A stretch of DNA of 64,000 bases from Rhizobium ecuadorense (GCF_001187535.1 NZ_LFIO01000381.1:248001-312000); one strand, 5' to 3'; shown: positions 37,770 to 48,002, counted from the stretch's first letter. Notes: generated by a model from the letters alone, not told the origin. Numbers and translations are program-made.

Positions 37770-38480
37770 TCAGACTGCGACCTTCACCGCATATTCCCGC
37801 AACAGCCTCTCCACCAGATCCGGCGTCAGCTCGTCGTAATGTGTGATGACCATATCCGGATCGAGGTTGGAGACCGGCACGTCGGAATAACCAAAGGGCA
37901 CAGCGATCGACGGTACGCCGGCGTTCCTGGCGACGGCGATGTCGTTGATGCTGTCGCCGATCATCACGGTGCGGGCGATGTCGCCGCCGGCGCGGTCGAT
38001 GGTGCCGGTGAGGTGGCGGGCGTCGGGCTTGCGCACGGGGAAGCTGTCGCCGCCGGTGATGGCGTCGAAATAGCTGGCGAGGTCGAGTTTTTCGATGAGC
38101 CCGAGCGCCAGGCTTTCCATCTTGTTGGTGCAGACGGCGAGGCGGTAACCGGCGGATTTAAGCCGGTCCATCGCCGCGACGAGGCCGGGATAGGGCTCGG
38201 TGCGGCCGGGCATGTTGCCGGCATAATGGATGACGAAGCGCTCGACCAGCGGCGGCAGGGCGTTGCTTTCGAGCGGATGGCCGCGCAGCCGGCAGGCGCG
38301 CTCGATCATCACGCGCGCGCCATGGCCGACGAGATGGGTGAGGTCGTCATAGCTGACCGGCTCGAGGCCAAGGGCTGCGATCGTATGGTTCAAGCTCTCG
38401 ACAAGATCCGTATGTGTGTCGAGAAGGGTGCCGTCGAGATCGAAGACGATCAGTGCCGGGCGGATAGGGGAAGGGGTCAA
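37770..38480 (-). CDS. gph: Phosphoglycolate phosphatase (HAD family)
   Basis: The 236-residue HAD hydrolase has the nucleophile motif [11 protein letters not shown] at the start, a helical cap of about 70 residues, [14 protein letters not shown] near the middle and the metal motif [16 protein letters not shown]. Phosphoglycolate phosphatase clears 2-phosphoglycolate made during DNA repair or Rubisco oxygenation. Close HAD relatives act on other phosphates, so specificity is inferred. It is divergent from rpiA. Confidence 0.88.
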   Translation of the reverse strand: MTPSPIRPALIVFDLDGTLLDTHTDLVESLNHTIAALGLEPVSYDDLTHLVGHGARVMIERACRLRGHPLESNALPPLVERFVIHYAGNMPGRTEPYPGLVAAMDRLKSAGYRLAVCTNKMESLALGLIEKLDLASYFDAITGGDSFPVRKPDARHLTGTIDRAGGDIARTVMIGDSINDIAVARNAGVPSIAVPFGYSDVPVSNLDPDMVITHYDELTPDLVERLLREYAVKVAV

Positions 38481-38670
38481 GGGTTTTCCTCTTTGCGCAA
38501 TCGTTCCTGAGGTAGGCGATCATGCGGCGGAAAGCAACGTTAGGATGCTGGCCGGGAAGGCCGCAGGCATTTGTTTCGGCTTTTCATTTTCCGTGATGAT
38601 TTTGACTTTCGTTTGCCAGGCGAGCCGTGTAAACAGCACATCCAACGCAATAATTCGGAGTTGGCGGCGC

Positions 38671-39369
38671 ATGGATGCCCGCGAAATGAAGATCAAGGCC
38701 GCCGCGGCCGCACTCGCCCATGTCGAAGACGGAATGCGCCTTGGCATCGGCACGGGCAGCACGGCAGAAGAATTCGTTCGTCTGCTGGCGGAGAAGGTCG
38801 CGGGCGGCTTCAGGGTCGAAGGTGTTCCGACGTCTGAAAGAACGGCGCGGCTTTGCGTCGAACTCGGCGTGCCGCTGAAGTCGCTCGATGAACTGCCGGC
38901 ACTCGACCTGACGATCGACGGCGCCGACGAGGTCGATCCGGCGCTCAGATTGATCAAGGGCGGCGGCGGCGCGCTGCTGCGCGAAAAGATCGTCGCGGCC
39001 GCTTCCGAGCGGATGATCGTCATTGCCGACGAGAGCAAGCTTGTGGAAACGCTCGGCGCCTACGCGCTGCCGATCGAGGTCAATCCGTTCGGGCTCGTCT
39101 CGACACGGATCGCGATCGACAAGGTCGCGGCCCGGCTCGGCCTTTCCGGCGAACTCAGCCTGCGCCAATCCGGTGACGGAGAGTTTACCACGGATGGCGG
39201 CCATCACATCATCGATGCATCTTTTGGCCGCATTCCTGATGCAGAGGCGCTTTCGAGCGAGCTGAATTCCATACCCGGCGTCGTCGAACACGGGCTCTTT
39301 ATCAATATGGCGGCACTTGCGATCATTGCCGGTCCTGCGGGTGCGCGCACGCTGCAGGCAAACAGATAA
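38671..39369 (+). CDS. rpiA: Ribose-5-phosphate isomerase A
   Basis: The 232-residue enzyme contains [15 protein letters not shown], the DGADEVD catalytic loop and the [12 protein letters not shown] motif of RpiA, which interconverts ribose 5-phosphate and ribulose 5-phosphate in the pentose phosphate pathway. The ATG at 38671 gives the usual family start; the frame upstream overlaps the gph promoter. CGGAG lies 12 bases before it. The DUF2059 gene follows after 15 bases. Confidence 0.96.
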   Translation: MDAREMKIKAAAAALAHVEDGMRLGIGTGSTAEEFVRLLAEKVAGGFRVEGVPTSERTARLCVELGVPLKSLDELPALDLTIDGADEVDPALRLIKGGGGALLREKIVAAASERMIVIADESKLVETLGAYALPIEVNPFGLVSTRIAIDKVAARLGLSGELSLRQSGDGEFTTDGGHHIIDASFGRIPDAEALSSELNSIPGVVEHGLFINMAALAIIAGPAGARTLQANR

Positions 39370-39384
39370 CAGGAGCATACACTC

Positions 39385-39954
39385 ATGATGAACATTGCAG
39401 GTCTTGGCCGTTTTGCCGCTGCGACGATCGTTCTTTCCGGGCTTGCATTCGGCTCCGCCGTCAAGGCGCAGGAGGTCTCCGAAGAGCAGCTGAAGGCGTC
39501 TCGCGCGGCGATCGACGCCATCGGCGCCACCGCCCAGTTCGACAACATCCTGCCCGGTCTTGCCGAGCGCCTGAAGGCCGGCCTGATCCAGGATTCGCCG
39601 AACTACCAGGACATCATTTCGTCGACGGTCGATGCGCAGGCGCTGGCGCTGGCGCCCCGCCGCGGCGATCTGGAGAAGGAAGCGGCGCTCACCTATGCCA
39701 AGACCTTTACCGCCGACGAACTGAAGGCGATCGCCGATTTCTACAATTCCGACGTCGGCAAGAAGCTGCTGCGCGACGGCCCGGTCGCCTCGCGCGAGAC
39801 GGCGAAGGCTGCCGACATTTGGGCGCAGGGCATTTCCCGCGACCTGGAAAAGCAGAGCAATGCCGAACTCTCCAAGGTCATCAAGGCGCCGCCGCCGGCA
39901 ACCGACAGCCCGGTTGCACCCGCGCCCGCTCCGGCGCCGGCTGCCCAGAAGTAA
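39385..39954 (+). CDS. DUF2059 domain-containing exported protein
   Basis: A 189-residue protein with a signal peptide ending at about VKA-QEV (residue 28), a helical DUF2059 domain (AALTYAKTFTADELKAIADFYNSDVGKK) and a Pro/Ala-rich tail (about residues 163-189) that may span or touch the cell wall. The function of DUF2059 is unknown. It follows rpiA closely and precedes a good terminator, so the pair is likely one operon. Confidence 0.88.
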   Translation: MMNIAGLGRFAAATIVLSGLAFGSAVKAQEVSEEQLKASRAAIDAIGATAQFDNILPGLAERLKAGLIQDSPNYQDIISSTVDAQALALAPRRGDLEKEAALTYAKTFTADELKAIADFYNSDVGKKLLRDGPVASRETAKAADIWAQGISRDLEKQSNAELSKVIKAPPPATDSPVAPAPAPAPAAQK

Positions 39955-39978
39955 AGTCCGCCTCAGCGGATTTGCAAA

Positions 39979-40003
39979 AGCCCGGCATCGCCCGGGCTTT
40001 TTT
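39979..40003 (+). terminator. Rho-independent terminator after the DUF2059 gene
   Basis: AGCCCGG (39979-39985) pairs with CCGGGCT (39992-39998) and is followed by a run of six T. Confidence 0.85.
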
Positions 40004-40049
40004 GCTATGATGGATGCCGCAACAGCGATGAGGCTTTTGGTGAGGCAAC

Positions 40050-40334
40050 ATGTCCGCTCATTACGAGGCAATGCGCGTGCGGGTATCAGGCAGGGTCCAA
40101 GGTGTCGGGTTTCGCATGTGGACGCGCGATGAGGCGTTGCGGCTCGGGCTCACAGGCTGGGTGCGCAATGAAGCGGACGGATCTGTCGCCGCTTTGATCG
40201 CAGGGCCCGATACCGCCATATCGACCATGATCGAGCGTTTTGGCCGCGGGCCTGCGGGAGCATCGGTTTCCGGCGTTGAGACGGAACCGAGCCCGCTTGA
40301 GAAAATGCCGCCGGATTTCCGCATCACCGGTTGA
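40050..40334 (+). CDS. acyP: Acylphosphatase
   Basis: The 94-residue protein is a complete acylphosphatase: [21 protein letters not shown] contains the phosphate-binding loop with its catalytic arginine (quoted here as [12 protein letters not shown]), and [11 protein letters not shown] the catalytic asparagine. It hydrolyses acyl phosphates such as acetyl phosphate or carbamoyl phosphate. GGCAACATG at the start has a weak ribosome site. Confidence 0.93.
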   Translation: MSAHYEAMRVRVSGRVQGVGFRMWTRDEALRLGLTGWVRNEADGSVAALIAGPDTAISTMIERFGRGPAGASVSGVETEPSPLEKMPPDFRITG

Positions 40335-40379
40335 AAGCTGCAACCGCCAGGGGATGTGCATCCCAGATGCGCCGGACAC

Positions 40380-40598
40380 TCAGCCCCAATCCTTCGAACT
40401 CTTGGCCAATTGCCACACGCCCGTTTCATCCGGCTCGACGCGCTTGTTGCCGCGGTAGAAGATCGGCAGTCCGTTTTTTTTGTCCATCGCGAAGCGGCTC
40501 GGCGCGTATTTTTCGTTCTCGTGGCCTTGGATAGCGTGGCCGAGCGCTTCCTTGAATTTGCCAGCCTTGCACAGGTTGGCGAAGAGAGTTTGATCCAT
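40380..40598 (-). CDS. Small conserved-type hypothetical protein
   Basis: A 72-residue basic protein, starting MDQTLFANLCKAGKFKEALG and containing RFAMDKKNGLPIFYRGNKRV. The ATG at 40598 is preceded by CCGGAGCAAAC, a good ribosome site, and the longer frame to 40661 is less protein-like. I do not recognise the family. It lies alone between acyP and the MITE, convergent with acyP. Confidence 0.7.
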   Translation of the reverse strand: MDQTLFANLCKAGKFKEALGHAIQGHENEKYAPSRFAMDKKNGLPIFYRGNKRVEPDETGVWQLAKSSKDWG

Positions 40599-40739
40599 CG
40601 TTTGCTCCGGCTTCTTTTTTACTGCGTGAATTTGCCTGCCAGCCTCGGGCGGCCGGGTCAACCGTTTGCCGGGAAGATTCGGGCGAGGGGAACGGGATGA
40701 TGCAGGAGCGGGCTTTTGTTTTCAGGGCGATCGCACCTA

Positions 40740-41040
40740 GAGCCTTTCCTGGTTAGATTGAAGCATTCTGTTGGCTCAAACGGAGTCGGCCGGTCGATCA
40801 GCCGGCCCGTTTCAGCCAACCCTCCCGCAGATTTGCCTAGCAAATCTGCAAGACTTAGGAATCGCCGGACGCACTTATCGCTTCGCCGTGGCGAAGCGGT
40901 GCGGCCGGTGGGCCGGGCATCTTTAGCCAGGATCTGAGGCGATCGGCTCGGCCGTACCTGGGGTATGCCCGTCGCCAATCGCCTCTGCCCTGACGAAAAC
41001 CTGCTCCGGCAGAATGCTTCAATCTAACCAGGAAAGGCTC
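40740..41040. mobile_element. 301-bp MITE with 31-bp perfect terminal inverted repeats and TA duplication
   Basis: The left end (40740-40770) begins GAGCCTTTCCTGGTTAGATT, and the right end (41010-41040) is its perfect reverse complement over all 31 bases. TA flanks both ends (40738-40739 and 41041-41042), the target duplication of IS630/mariner-type elements. The inside has no transposase but is packed with perfect hairpins: 40827-40849 (9-bp stem), 40879-40898 (9-bp stem), and GAGGCGAT/ATCGCCTC at 40936-40943 and 40978-40985. The right end is 44 bases upstream of the gor start. Confidence 0.85.
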
Positions 41041-41084
41041 TATATCAGGAACATCCTTCCTGCGATTCCCTTCCGGAGCTCCTC

Positions 41085-42470
41085 ATGTCTTCCTACGACT
41101 ACGACCTCTTCGTCATCGGTGGCGGTTCCGGAGGCGTGCGCGGCGCGCGTGTCGCCGCCTCGCTCGGCAAAAAGGTGGCGATCGCCGAGGAGTACCGCTA
41201 CGGCGGCACATGCGTCATTCGCGGCTGCGTGCCGAAGAAACTCTTCGTCTATGCCTCGCAGTTCCACGAGCATTTCGAGGATGCCGCCGGCTTCGGCTGG
41301 ACGGTCGGCGAAAGCAGCTTCGACTGGAAGAAGCTGGTGGCGGCCAAGGATGGCGAAATTGCCCGGCTGGAAGGCCTCTACAAGAAGGGCCTTGCCGGCG
41401 CCAATGCCGAGATCCTGGAAACGCGCGCCGAACTCGTCGACGCCCATACGGTACGGCTTGTGAAAACAGGGCAGACGGTGACGGCAAAGACCATCGTGAT
41501 TGCCACCGGCGGACGGCCGAACCCGCATGCAGCCCTTCCCGGCCACGAGTTCTGCATCTCCTCCAACGAAGCCTTTCATCTCGCAGAGCTGCCGAAATCG
41601 ATCGTCATCGCCGGCGGCGGTTATATCGCCGTCGAGTTCGCCAATATTTTTCATGGCCTCGGCGTCGAGACGACGCTGATCTATCGCGGCGCCGAGATCC
41701 TGTCGCGCTTCGACGAGGATCTGAGGCGCGGGCTGCACGAGGCGATGGTCGCCAAGGGCATCCGCGTCCTCTGCCACGACACGCTGCAGAAGGTGTCGAA
41801 GGGTGAGGGCGGGCTCGTTCTGGAGACGTTGAACAGCGGCACGCTGCAGGCCGATGTCGTCATGCTGGCGCTCGGGCGCGATCCGAACACCGAAGGTCTC
41901 GGCCTCGATGCGGCCGGTGTCGCAGTCGACGAGCGCGGCGCGATTATCGTCGACGACTATTCCCGCACCAATGTCGAAAATATTTATGCGCTCGGCGATG
42001 TCACCAATCGGGTACAGTTGACGCCGGTGGCGATCCACGAGGCGATGTGCTTCATCGAAACCGAGTACAAGAACAATCCGACCCGGCCGGACTACGAGCT
42101 GATCCCGACCGCCGTCTTCTCGCAGCCGGAGATCGGCACCGTCGGTCTTTCGGAAGAGGAGGCGGGCAAGCGTTACGGCGAGCTCGAGGTGTATCGGGCG
42201 CAGTTTCGGCCGCTGAAGGCGACACTTTCCGGTCGGGCCGAGCGGATGATCATGAAGCTGATCGTCGATGCGGCAAGCCGCAAGGTGGTGGGCGCCCATA
42301 TCCTCGGCCACGATGCCGGCGAGATGGCGCAGCTGCTCGGCGTCACACTGAAGGCCGGCTGCACCAAGGACGATTTCGACCAGACGATGGCGCTGCACCC
42401 GACGGCGGCCGAAGAGCTCGTCACCATGTATGCGCCGAGCTATCGGGTCCGTAACGGGCAGCGCGTCTAA
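41085..42470 (+). CDS. gor: Glutathione-disulfide reductase
   Basis: The 461-residue flavoenzyme has the FAD motif GGGSGGVRGA, the redox-active pair Cys43/Cys48 in GGTCVIRGCVPKK, a second dinucleotide motif IAGGGYIAVEFANI, and the catalytic His438 and Glu443 in HPTAAEEL near the C terminus. It reduces oxidised glutathione with NADPH in the cytosol. Thioredoxin-fold relatives differ in the cysteine spacing, so the call is firm. Its promoter region carries the MITE, which may have replaced part of the original control sequence. Confidence 0.96.
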   Translation: MSSYDYDLFVIGGGSGGVRGARVAASLGKKVAIAEEYRYGGTCVIRGCVPKKLFVYASQFHEHFEDAAGFGWTVGESSFDWKKLVAAKDGEIARLEGLYKKGLAGANAEILETRAELVDAHTVRLVKTGQTVTAKTIVIATGGRPNPHAALPGHEFCISSNEAFHLAELPKSIVIAGGGYIAVEFANIFHGLGVETTLIYRGAEILSRFDEDLRRGLHEAMVAKGIRVLCHDTLQKVSKGEGGLVLETLNSGTLQADVVMLALGRDPNTEGLGLDAAGVAVDERGAIIVDDYSRTNVENIYALGDVTNRVQLTPVAIHEAMCFIETEYKNNPTRPDYELIPTAVFSQPEIGTVGLSEEEAGKRYGELEVYRAQFRPLKATLSGRAERMIMKLIVDAASRKVVGAHILGHDAGEMAQLLGVTLKAGCTKDDFDQTMALHPTAAEELVTMYAPSYRVRNGQRV

Positions 42471-42485
42471 GTCTTCCGTGTGCGC

Positions 42486-43769
42486 TTAGCTGGTAATGCG
42501 CGGCGCGCGGATGACCTTGAGGAAGAGCGCCTTCATCGCGTCGGCAATACCTTCGGTCGGCGACACCTCGAAATAGAAGCCGGGCGAGGCGCATGCCTGC
42601 ATCTTCGTCGGGATCTCGTTCTGGAAAGGCTTAATCCAGGTATTGTACCAATTGTTGCTCGGCAACGGCAGATAGGTGGTATAGAGCACGGCGATCTTGA
42701 CGCCGCGATCCTTCAAGGGCTTGCAGAAGGAGGTGTCGATCGGCTCCTGACAACGGCCGCCGGTTGTCTTCTTGGTGCACGTGGACGGCTTGTAGCTGTC
42801 GCCGACGCCATCGGAAACGAAGAATAGGATCTTTTCGGGGCTGGTGTTCGACGTGCCGTCACCGGCCGGATCGATGATGGTGTTCATCTGCGTCATGGCG
42901 CTGTCGAAGTTGGTGATCTGGTCGCTATTGTAGTTCTGGTAGGGAATGGTCATCAGATCGACCGCGTCGGTATAGTTTTTCACCTTCGTCAGGTCGGAAG
43001 TAAGGCCGGAAATCGTCGTGAGCTTTGCGTCCTCGGCCTTGGTGCCGAACGTATATACGCCCATGCGGAACTGGCCGCTGCTGACGCGCTGGGTCTTGGC
43101 TGTATCGGTCAGCGCCTGGGTCGCTTGGCGCACCACGTCGATGCGCATGGCGACGCCGAGGCTTTTGGCGATGGTGTAATTGTTGGTGCTCTGATCCATC
43201 TGGTGGCAGGCAAAGGCGCAGCCTGTCTTGGCCTCCAGCTTTGAAACATCGTTGGGTGTCGCGCCGACGCCCATCGAGGGCGTATTGTCAAGCAGGATGT
43301 AGAAATCCATGAAGGCGGCGGTCTGGTATTCGGCCGTTGCCGTGCCGGAGATGGTGATCGAATCCTTGCCGAGAATACGCATGAAGGTGGTCGGCACGGT
43401 GGCGGTGAAGGAAACCTGCGAATTCAGCTTGTTGGCGGTCTTGGTAACGTCGATGCCGAGATCGACATTCACGTCCGCCAGTTCTCCCGACACCTGCGAC
43501 ATGAAGATGCTGCGGGCGTCGGTCTTGCCGAGCGAGATCGTGCCGTTGCCGCTCATGGTCATGGCGGCGGCGACCGCGCCGGATTTTTCGGCGATCGAGC
43601 CGACCGCGGCAGCATCGGCGGCGGCGAAGAGCTGGGTGCGCAGGCTCATGGCGTGAGCGAAATCCACCGCCATGCCTGCCGTGCCAAGGAGCGGCACCAT
43701 CAGCAATGCCGTCATGATGCCGAAATTGCCCGAACGGTCCGATATGAAGCCCGGCGGAAGGATCGCCAT
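42486..43769 (-). CDS. TadG-like pilus assembly protein with von Willebrand A domain
   Basis: A 427-residue protein with one N-terminal membrane helix (GIMTALLMVPLLGTAGMAVDF) of the TadE/TadG class and a vWA domain from about residue 155, with the metal-site motif LLDNTPSMGVG and FVSDGVGD further on. Several cysteines are present (CAFACHQ, CTKKTTGGRCQ). TadG-type proteins are accessory parts of Flp/Tad pili. It is alone here, with no other tad genes, as is common for scattered TadG copies in rhizobia. Confidence 0.87.
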   Translation of the reverse strand: MAILPPGFISDRSGNFGIMTALLMVPLLGTAGMAVDFAHAMSLRTQLFAAADAAAVGSIAEKSGAVAAAMTMSGNGTISLGKTDARSIFMSQVSGELADVNVDLGIDVTKTANKLNSQVSFTATVPTTFMRILGKDSITISGTATAEYQTAAFMDFYILLDNTPSMGVGATPNDVSKLEAKTGCAFACHQMDQSTNNYTIAKSLGVAMRIDVVRQATQALTDTAKTQRVSSGQFRMGVYTFGTKAEDAKLTTISGLTSDLTKVKNYTDAVDLMTIPYQNYNSDQITNFDSAMTQMNTIIDPAGDGTSNTSPEKILFFVSDGVGDSYKPSTCTKKTTGGRCQEPIDTSFCKPLKDRGVKIAVLYTTYLPLPSNNWYNTWIKPFQNEIPTKMQACASPGFYFEVSPTEGIADAMKALFLKVIRAPRITS

Positions 43770-44023
43770 GACATGTCCCCAATGTTGAAACTCTTCCCGG
43801 TTCTACATTCAAAGTCTAAAATATGGGGAAACCGACATGGTATATGCTGGTTTAACGGTGGAATCGGGGATTTTTGCCACCTATATGCGAGCATTGGCCG
43901 GTGGCGGCGGCACGGCATGGAGCGTCGGCCGATTGGCCTTTGCAAGCCCGGTCTAAAGGTCTATAAGCCGCCGCAATCAAGGATAGGTGCATCCCAGGGA
44001 TGGATGTGAATGAGGTGAGTGAC

Positions 44024-45397
44024 ATGGCAGAGAATTGGACACCGAGCAGCTGGCGGCAGAAACCGATCCTGCAGGTTCCCGAATATCCGGATGCAGCCGC
44101 TTTGGCGGCAACGGAGGCCACGCTCGCCAGCTATCCGCCGCTGGTTTTTGCCGGCGAGGCGCGCCGCCTGAAGAAGCATCTCGCCAATGTCGCCGAGGGC
44201 AACGGCTTCCTGTTGCAGGGTGGTGACTGCGCCGAGAGCTTCGCCGAACACGGCGCCGACAATATCCGCGACTTCTTCCGCGCCTTCCTGCAGATGGCCG
44301 TCGTGCTGACCTTCGGCGCGCAGCTGCCGGTCGTCAAGGTCGGCCGCATCGCCGGCCAGTTCGCCAAGCCGCGTTCCTCGAATGTCGAGAAGCTGGGCGA
44401 CGTGACGCTGCCGGCCTATCGCGGCGACATCATCAACGGCATCGAATTCACCGAGGAGTCGCGCATCCCGAACCCGGAACGTCAGGCCATGGCCTACCGC
44501 CAGTCGGCCGCGACGCTGAACCTTCTGCGCGCCTTCGCGATGGGCGGCTACGCCAACCTCGAAAACGTGCATCAGTGGATGCTCGGCTTCGTCAAGGACA
44601 GCCCGCAGGGCGAGCGCTACCGCAAGCTTGCCGACCGCATCAGCGAAACCATGGATTTCATGAAGGCGATCGGCATCACCTCGGAAAACCATCCGAGCCT
44701 GCGCGAGACCGATTTCTTCACCAGCCATGAGGCGCTGCTGCTTGGCTACGAGGAAGCGCTGACCCGCGTCGATTCCACGTCGGGCGACTGGTACGCCACA
44801 TCGGGCCATATGATCTGGATCGGCGACCGTACGCGCCAGGCCGACCATGCGCATATCGAATATTGCCGCGGCATCAAGAACCCGATCGGCCTGAAATGCG
44901 GCCCGTCGCTGCAGGCCGACGATCTGCTGCAGCTGATCGACATTCTGAACCCGGCCAACGAAGCCGGGCGCCTGACGCTGATCTGCCGCTTCGGCCATGA
45001 GAAGGTCGCTGAAAACCTGCCGCGGCTGATCCGCGCCGTCGAGCGCGAGGGCCGCAAGGTCGTCTGGTCCTGCGACCCGATGCACGGCAACACGATCACG
45101 CTCAACAACTACAAGACCCGTCCCTTCGAGCGGATCCTGTCGGAAGTCGAAAGCTTCTTCCAGATCCACCGTGCCGAAGGCACGCATCCCGGCGGCATCC
45201 ATGTCGAAATGACCGGCAAGGACGTGACGGAATGCACCGGCGGCGCCCGCGCCGTTACCGCCGACGACCTGCAGGATCGCTACCACACGCATTGCGACCC
45301 GCGCCTCAACTCCGACCAGGCACTCGAACTCGCCTTCCTGCTTGCCGAGCGCATGAAGGGCGGCCGCGACGAAAAGCGCATGGTCGCCAACGGCTGA
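44024..45397 (+). CDS. 3-deoxy-7-phosphoheptulonate synthase, class II
   Basis: The 457-residue enzyme is the plant-type DAHP synthase: [45 protein letters not shown] and [16 protein letters not shown]. It condenses phosphoenolpyruvate and erythrose 4-phosphate, the first step of the shikimate pathway. GAGGTGAGTGAC precedes the ATG at 44024; the earlier ATG at 44000 has no spaced ribosome site. A class I enzyme lies 6 kb away, so two unrelated enzymes for one step coexist. Confidence 0.95.
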   Translation: MAENWTPSSWRQKPILQVPEYPDAAALAATEATLASYPPLVFAGEARRLKKHLANVAEGNGFLLQGGDCAESFAEHGADNIRDFFRAFLQMAVVLTFGAQLPVVKVGRIAGQFAKPRSSNVEKLGDVTLPAYRGDIINGIEFTEESRIPNPERQAMAYRQSAATLNLLRAFAMGGYANLENVHQWMLGFVKDSPQGERYRKLADRISETMDFMKAIGITSENHPSLRETDFFTSHEALLLGYEEALTRVDSTSGDWYATSGHMIWIGDRTRQADHAHIEYCRGIKNPIGLKCGPSLQADDLLQLIDILNPANEAGRLTLICRFGHEKVAENLPRLIRAVEREGRKVVWSCDPMHGNTITLNNYKTRPFERILSEVESFFQIHRAEGTHPGGIHVEMTGKDVTECTGGARAVTADDLQDRYHTHCDPRLNSDQALELAFLLAERMKGGRDEKRMVANG

Positions 45398-45420
45398 GAT
45401 CTTTACACAACGGACGACAA

Positions 45421-45446
45421 AAACCCGGCGCGAGCCGGGTTTTTTA
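45421..45446 (+). terminator. Rho-independent terminator after class II DAHP synthase
   Basis: AAACCCGGC GCGA GCCGGGT followed by six T forms a stem with a 4-base loop, 24 bases after the stop codon. Confidence 0.85.
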
Positions 45447-45469
45447 TTGCTGTGGAGCTGGCCGCTCGC

Positions 45470-47305
45470 TCAGATGCTGGCCTGGACGCTGTGCAGGTTG
45501 GCGTAGACGCCATCCTGCGCCATCAGCTCCTCATGCGTGCCCTGTTCGACGATGCCGTCAGCGGTCAGCACCAGGATGCGGTCGGCGTGGCGGACGGTCG
45601 ACAGGCGATGGGCGATGACCAGAGTGGTCCGGCCATTCGCGAGGCTGAGCAGCGCCTGCTGCACCGCCCTTTCGCTTTCGTTGTCGAGCGCGCTGGTCGC
45701 CTCGTCGAAGATCAGGATCTCCGGATCCTTGAGGAAGGCGCGGGCGATGGTGACGCGCTGGCGCTGGCCGCCGGAGAGCTTGACGCCGCGCTGGCCGATA
45801 TCGGTGTCATACCCTTGCGGCAGGGCCATGATGAAATCGTGCGCATTGGCGGCGCGGGCTGCCGCCTCCAGCTCGGCATCGCTGGCGTCCGGCCTGCCGT
45901 AGCGCAGGTTCTCCGCCACGGTGCCGGCAAAGAGATAGACATCCTGCTGCACCACCCCGACATGGCGCCGGAGCGAGGCCAGCGTCACGTCTCTTATATC
46001 GGTGCCGTCGATGCGGATCGCCCCGGCCTCGACATCGTAGAAGCGCGGTATGAGCGCACAAAGCGTGCTCTTGCCGACCCCTGACGGACCGACGAGGGCA
46101 ACGAACTCGCCGGGCGCGATGGTGAGGGAAAGCCGCTCCAGCACGCGCGGGCCATCGGCCTCGTAGCCGAAGGCGACATTAGAGAAACTGATCTCCCCCG
46201 TTGGCGCCGGCATCGGCCGGGCGGCCGGCCGATCGGTGATATCGGGGTCGATCTCCAGGATCTCCATGGCCCTGATGAAGCCGGTATAGCCCTCCTGCCA
46301 GAGACGCACGAAATTGGCGAGCCGCTGGACGGGATCGACCAGCACGGCAACGCAGAGCAGGAAGGTCAGCATATCCGGGACGGTCAGTTCCGCCGCCAGG
46401 ATGCGTAAGCCGCCGACGACGATCACCAATATGGTGACGAGCTGGGCGAAGGTTTCGGTGCCCACCGAAAACCACGCCTCGCTGCGGTAGCCTTCGGCGC
46501 GGCTCTGCAGGAAGCGCCGGTTCTGCTCGGCAAAGCGTTCCCTTTCCAGCGCCTCGTTGGCGAAGGACTGGACGACGCGGATGCCGGCCAGCGCATCCTC
46601 GACGCGCTCGTTGACCGCGGCGATCTGGTGCTTGCTGGCTTCCAGCGCGCGGTTCATGCGCCGGTTGAAATAGAGCGCATAGATCACCGCGACAGGCGTC
46701 AGCAGCAGGATGAAGCCGGCCAGCGGCGGATCGATGAAGAACAGCACCAGCATGGCGCCGCCATATTTCAGCACGGCGATGGAAAGGTCCTCGGGGCCGT
46801 GATGGAAGAGTTCCCCCAGCCACAGGGAATCATTGGTGATGCGGCTCATCAGCTGGCCGGTGCGCTGGCGGTCGTAGAAGCTGAACGAGAGTTTCTGGCA
46901 GTGCTCGAACAGTTCCTGCCGGACCGTCGCCTCGATGCGGGCGCCCATGACGTGGCCGCGATAGTCGACGAAGAAGATGGCGGCGATCTGGACCACTAGG
47001 ACGGCCAGCATGACGCCGCCCATCCCGAGGATCTGGGCAAAGGCCTGCGGGGCGTCGGGCAGAGCCAGAAGGCGGCTGGTGACGATATTGGCGCAGAGCG
47101 GCAGCGCGAGCGCCGTGCCGGCGACAAGGATGGCGCACAGCAGATCCGCCAGCAGCAAAGGCAGATGCGGGCGATAATAGCAGAGAAATTTTCGCATGCG
47201 CGACCAGCGTCGGCCGCGGTCGACGGTGGGGCCTTGCAGGAATAATTTCAGGAAGACGTTATGGCGTCGCGAGCTTTTCCTCGCGCGGGAGAACCGAATA
47301 TTCAT
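45470..47305 (-). CDS. ABC exporter with fused membrane and ATPase domains (MsbA type)
   Basis: The 611-residue half-transporter has six membrane helices (about residues 50-340) and an ATPase with Walker A GPSGVGKST, signature LSGGQRQRVTIARAF and Walker B ILIFDEATSALD. It works as a dimer that exports lipids, peptides or drugs; the cargo is unknown. The start is uncertain: 47305 is the longest, and the ATG at 47197 (MRKFLCYYRPHLP) begins right before the first helix. Neither has a convincing ribosome site. Confidence 0.9.
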   Translation of the reverse strand: MNIRFSRARKSSRRHNVFLKLFLQGPTVDRGRRWSRMRKFLCYYRPHLPLLLADLLCAILVAGTALALPLCANIVTSRLLALPDAPQAFAQILGMGGVMLAVLVVQIAAIFFVDYRGHVMGARIEATVRQELFEHCQKLSFSFYDRQRTGQLMSRITNDSLWLGELFHHGPEDLSIAVLKYGGAMLVLFFIDPPLAGFILLLTPVAVIYALYFNRRMNRALEASKHQIAAVNERVEDALAGIRVVQSFANEALERERFAEQNRRFLQSRAEGYRSEAWFSVGTETFAQLVTILVIVVGGLRILAAELTVPDMLTFLLCVAVLVDPVQRLANFVRLWQEGYTGFIRAMEILEIDPDITDRPAARPMPAPTGEISFSNVAFGYEADGPRVLERLSLTIAPGEFVALVGPSGVGKSTLCALIPRFYDVEAGAIRIDGTDIRDVTLASLRRHVGVVQQDVYLFAGTVAENLRYGRPDASDAELEAAARAANAHDFIMALPQGYDTDIGQRGVKLSGGQRQRVTIARAFLKDPEILIFDEATSALDNESERAVQQALLSLANGRTTLVIAHRLSTVRHADRILVLTADGIVEQGTHEELMAQDGVYANLHSVQASI

Positions 47306-47603
47306 GAGGCAGAATGTCCCTGTGGGCGATGTTTCCTTTCTGTTTGGACAGGGTCGCTCTCATATCAGTCTCCCGGGGATCGAACGAAATTGGAGCCGCA
47401 GTATTGCCGACAACCGCGACGGATTCAATGCCGGGAGGGGACGAGAGGGGCGGCTGTTGTCGACAAGCAACAGCGATGACCGCAGCAGCCGAGCATCGGC
47501 AAGGCCCGCAGCCTTCAAGATTTCTGATGATTTTGTTGAGCGGAATGGATTTGACGGCAAGCGCGATCGGCGGCAATTTTCAGTCATAAAGGGGAGAGCG
47601 ATC

Positions 47604-48002
47604 ATGACCGAACGGCATACAGGCGGCTGTCTTTGCGGCGCCGTGCGATATTCAATCGGGGCAAAGCCCGGACCCGTCGTCGGCTGCCATTGCTCGCAAT
47701 GCCGCCGGCAGACCGGGTTTTATTATGCGGCGGTCAACGTGCCGCGCGCCGCTGTTTCGGTGGAAGACGCCAGCGCGATCCGCTGGTATCGGTCGAGCCC
47801 CGAAGCCCAGCGCGGCTTCTGCTCGAATTGCGGTTCGGCGCTGTTCTGGCAGGGCGACCAATCGCCGGAGATTTCCGTCATGGCCGGAACTTTCGATGAG
47901 CCGAGCGGCCTTGCCTTCAGCCATCACATCTACTGCGCCGACAAGGGTGATTTCTATGAGATCACGGATGGCCTGCCGCAATATGACAGGTTTCCCGTTT
48001 AG
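47604..48002 (+). CDS. GFA family protein (glutathione-dependent formaldehyde-activating fold)
   Basis: The 132-residue protein has the zinc-binding cysteines of the GFA/CENP-V fold: GGCLCGAVRYS, VGCHCSQCRRQTG and GFCSNCGSALFW. Such proteins were linked to addition of formaldehyde to glutathione, but most members have no proven activity. GGGGAGAGCG precedes the ATG at 47604, so the longer upstream frame, which overlaps the exporter promoter, is not used. It overlaps the convergent DUF1003 gene by 4 bases. Confidence 0.9.
   Translation: MTERHTGGCLCGAVRYSIGAKPGPVVGCHCSQCRRQTGFYYAAVNVPRAAVSVEDASAIRWYRSSPEAQRGFCSNCGSALFWQGDQSPEISVMAGTFDEPSGLAFSHHIYCADKGDFYEITDGLPQYDRFPV

Noticed and set aside
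40658-40978. A 106-codon minus-strand frame across the intergenic region before gor
   Set aside because: Most of it lies inside the MITE and is formed by its hairpins; it has no ribosome site.
43837-43956. A 39-residue plus-strand frame upstream of class II DAHP synthase, considered as a leader peptide
   Set aside because: It has a possible GGGG ribosome site, but aromatic residues are scattered and no terminator or alternative hairpin follows, so attenuation is not supported.
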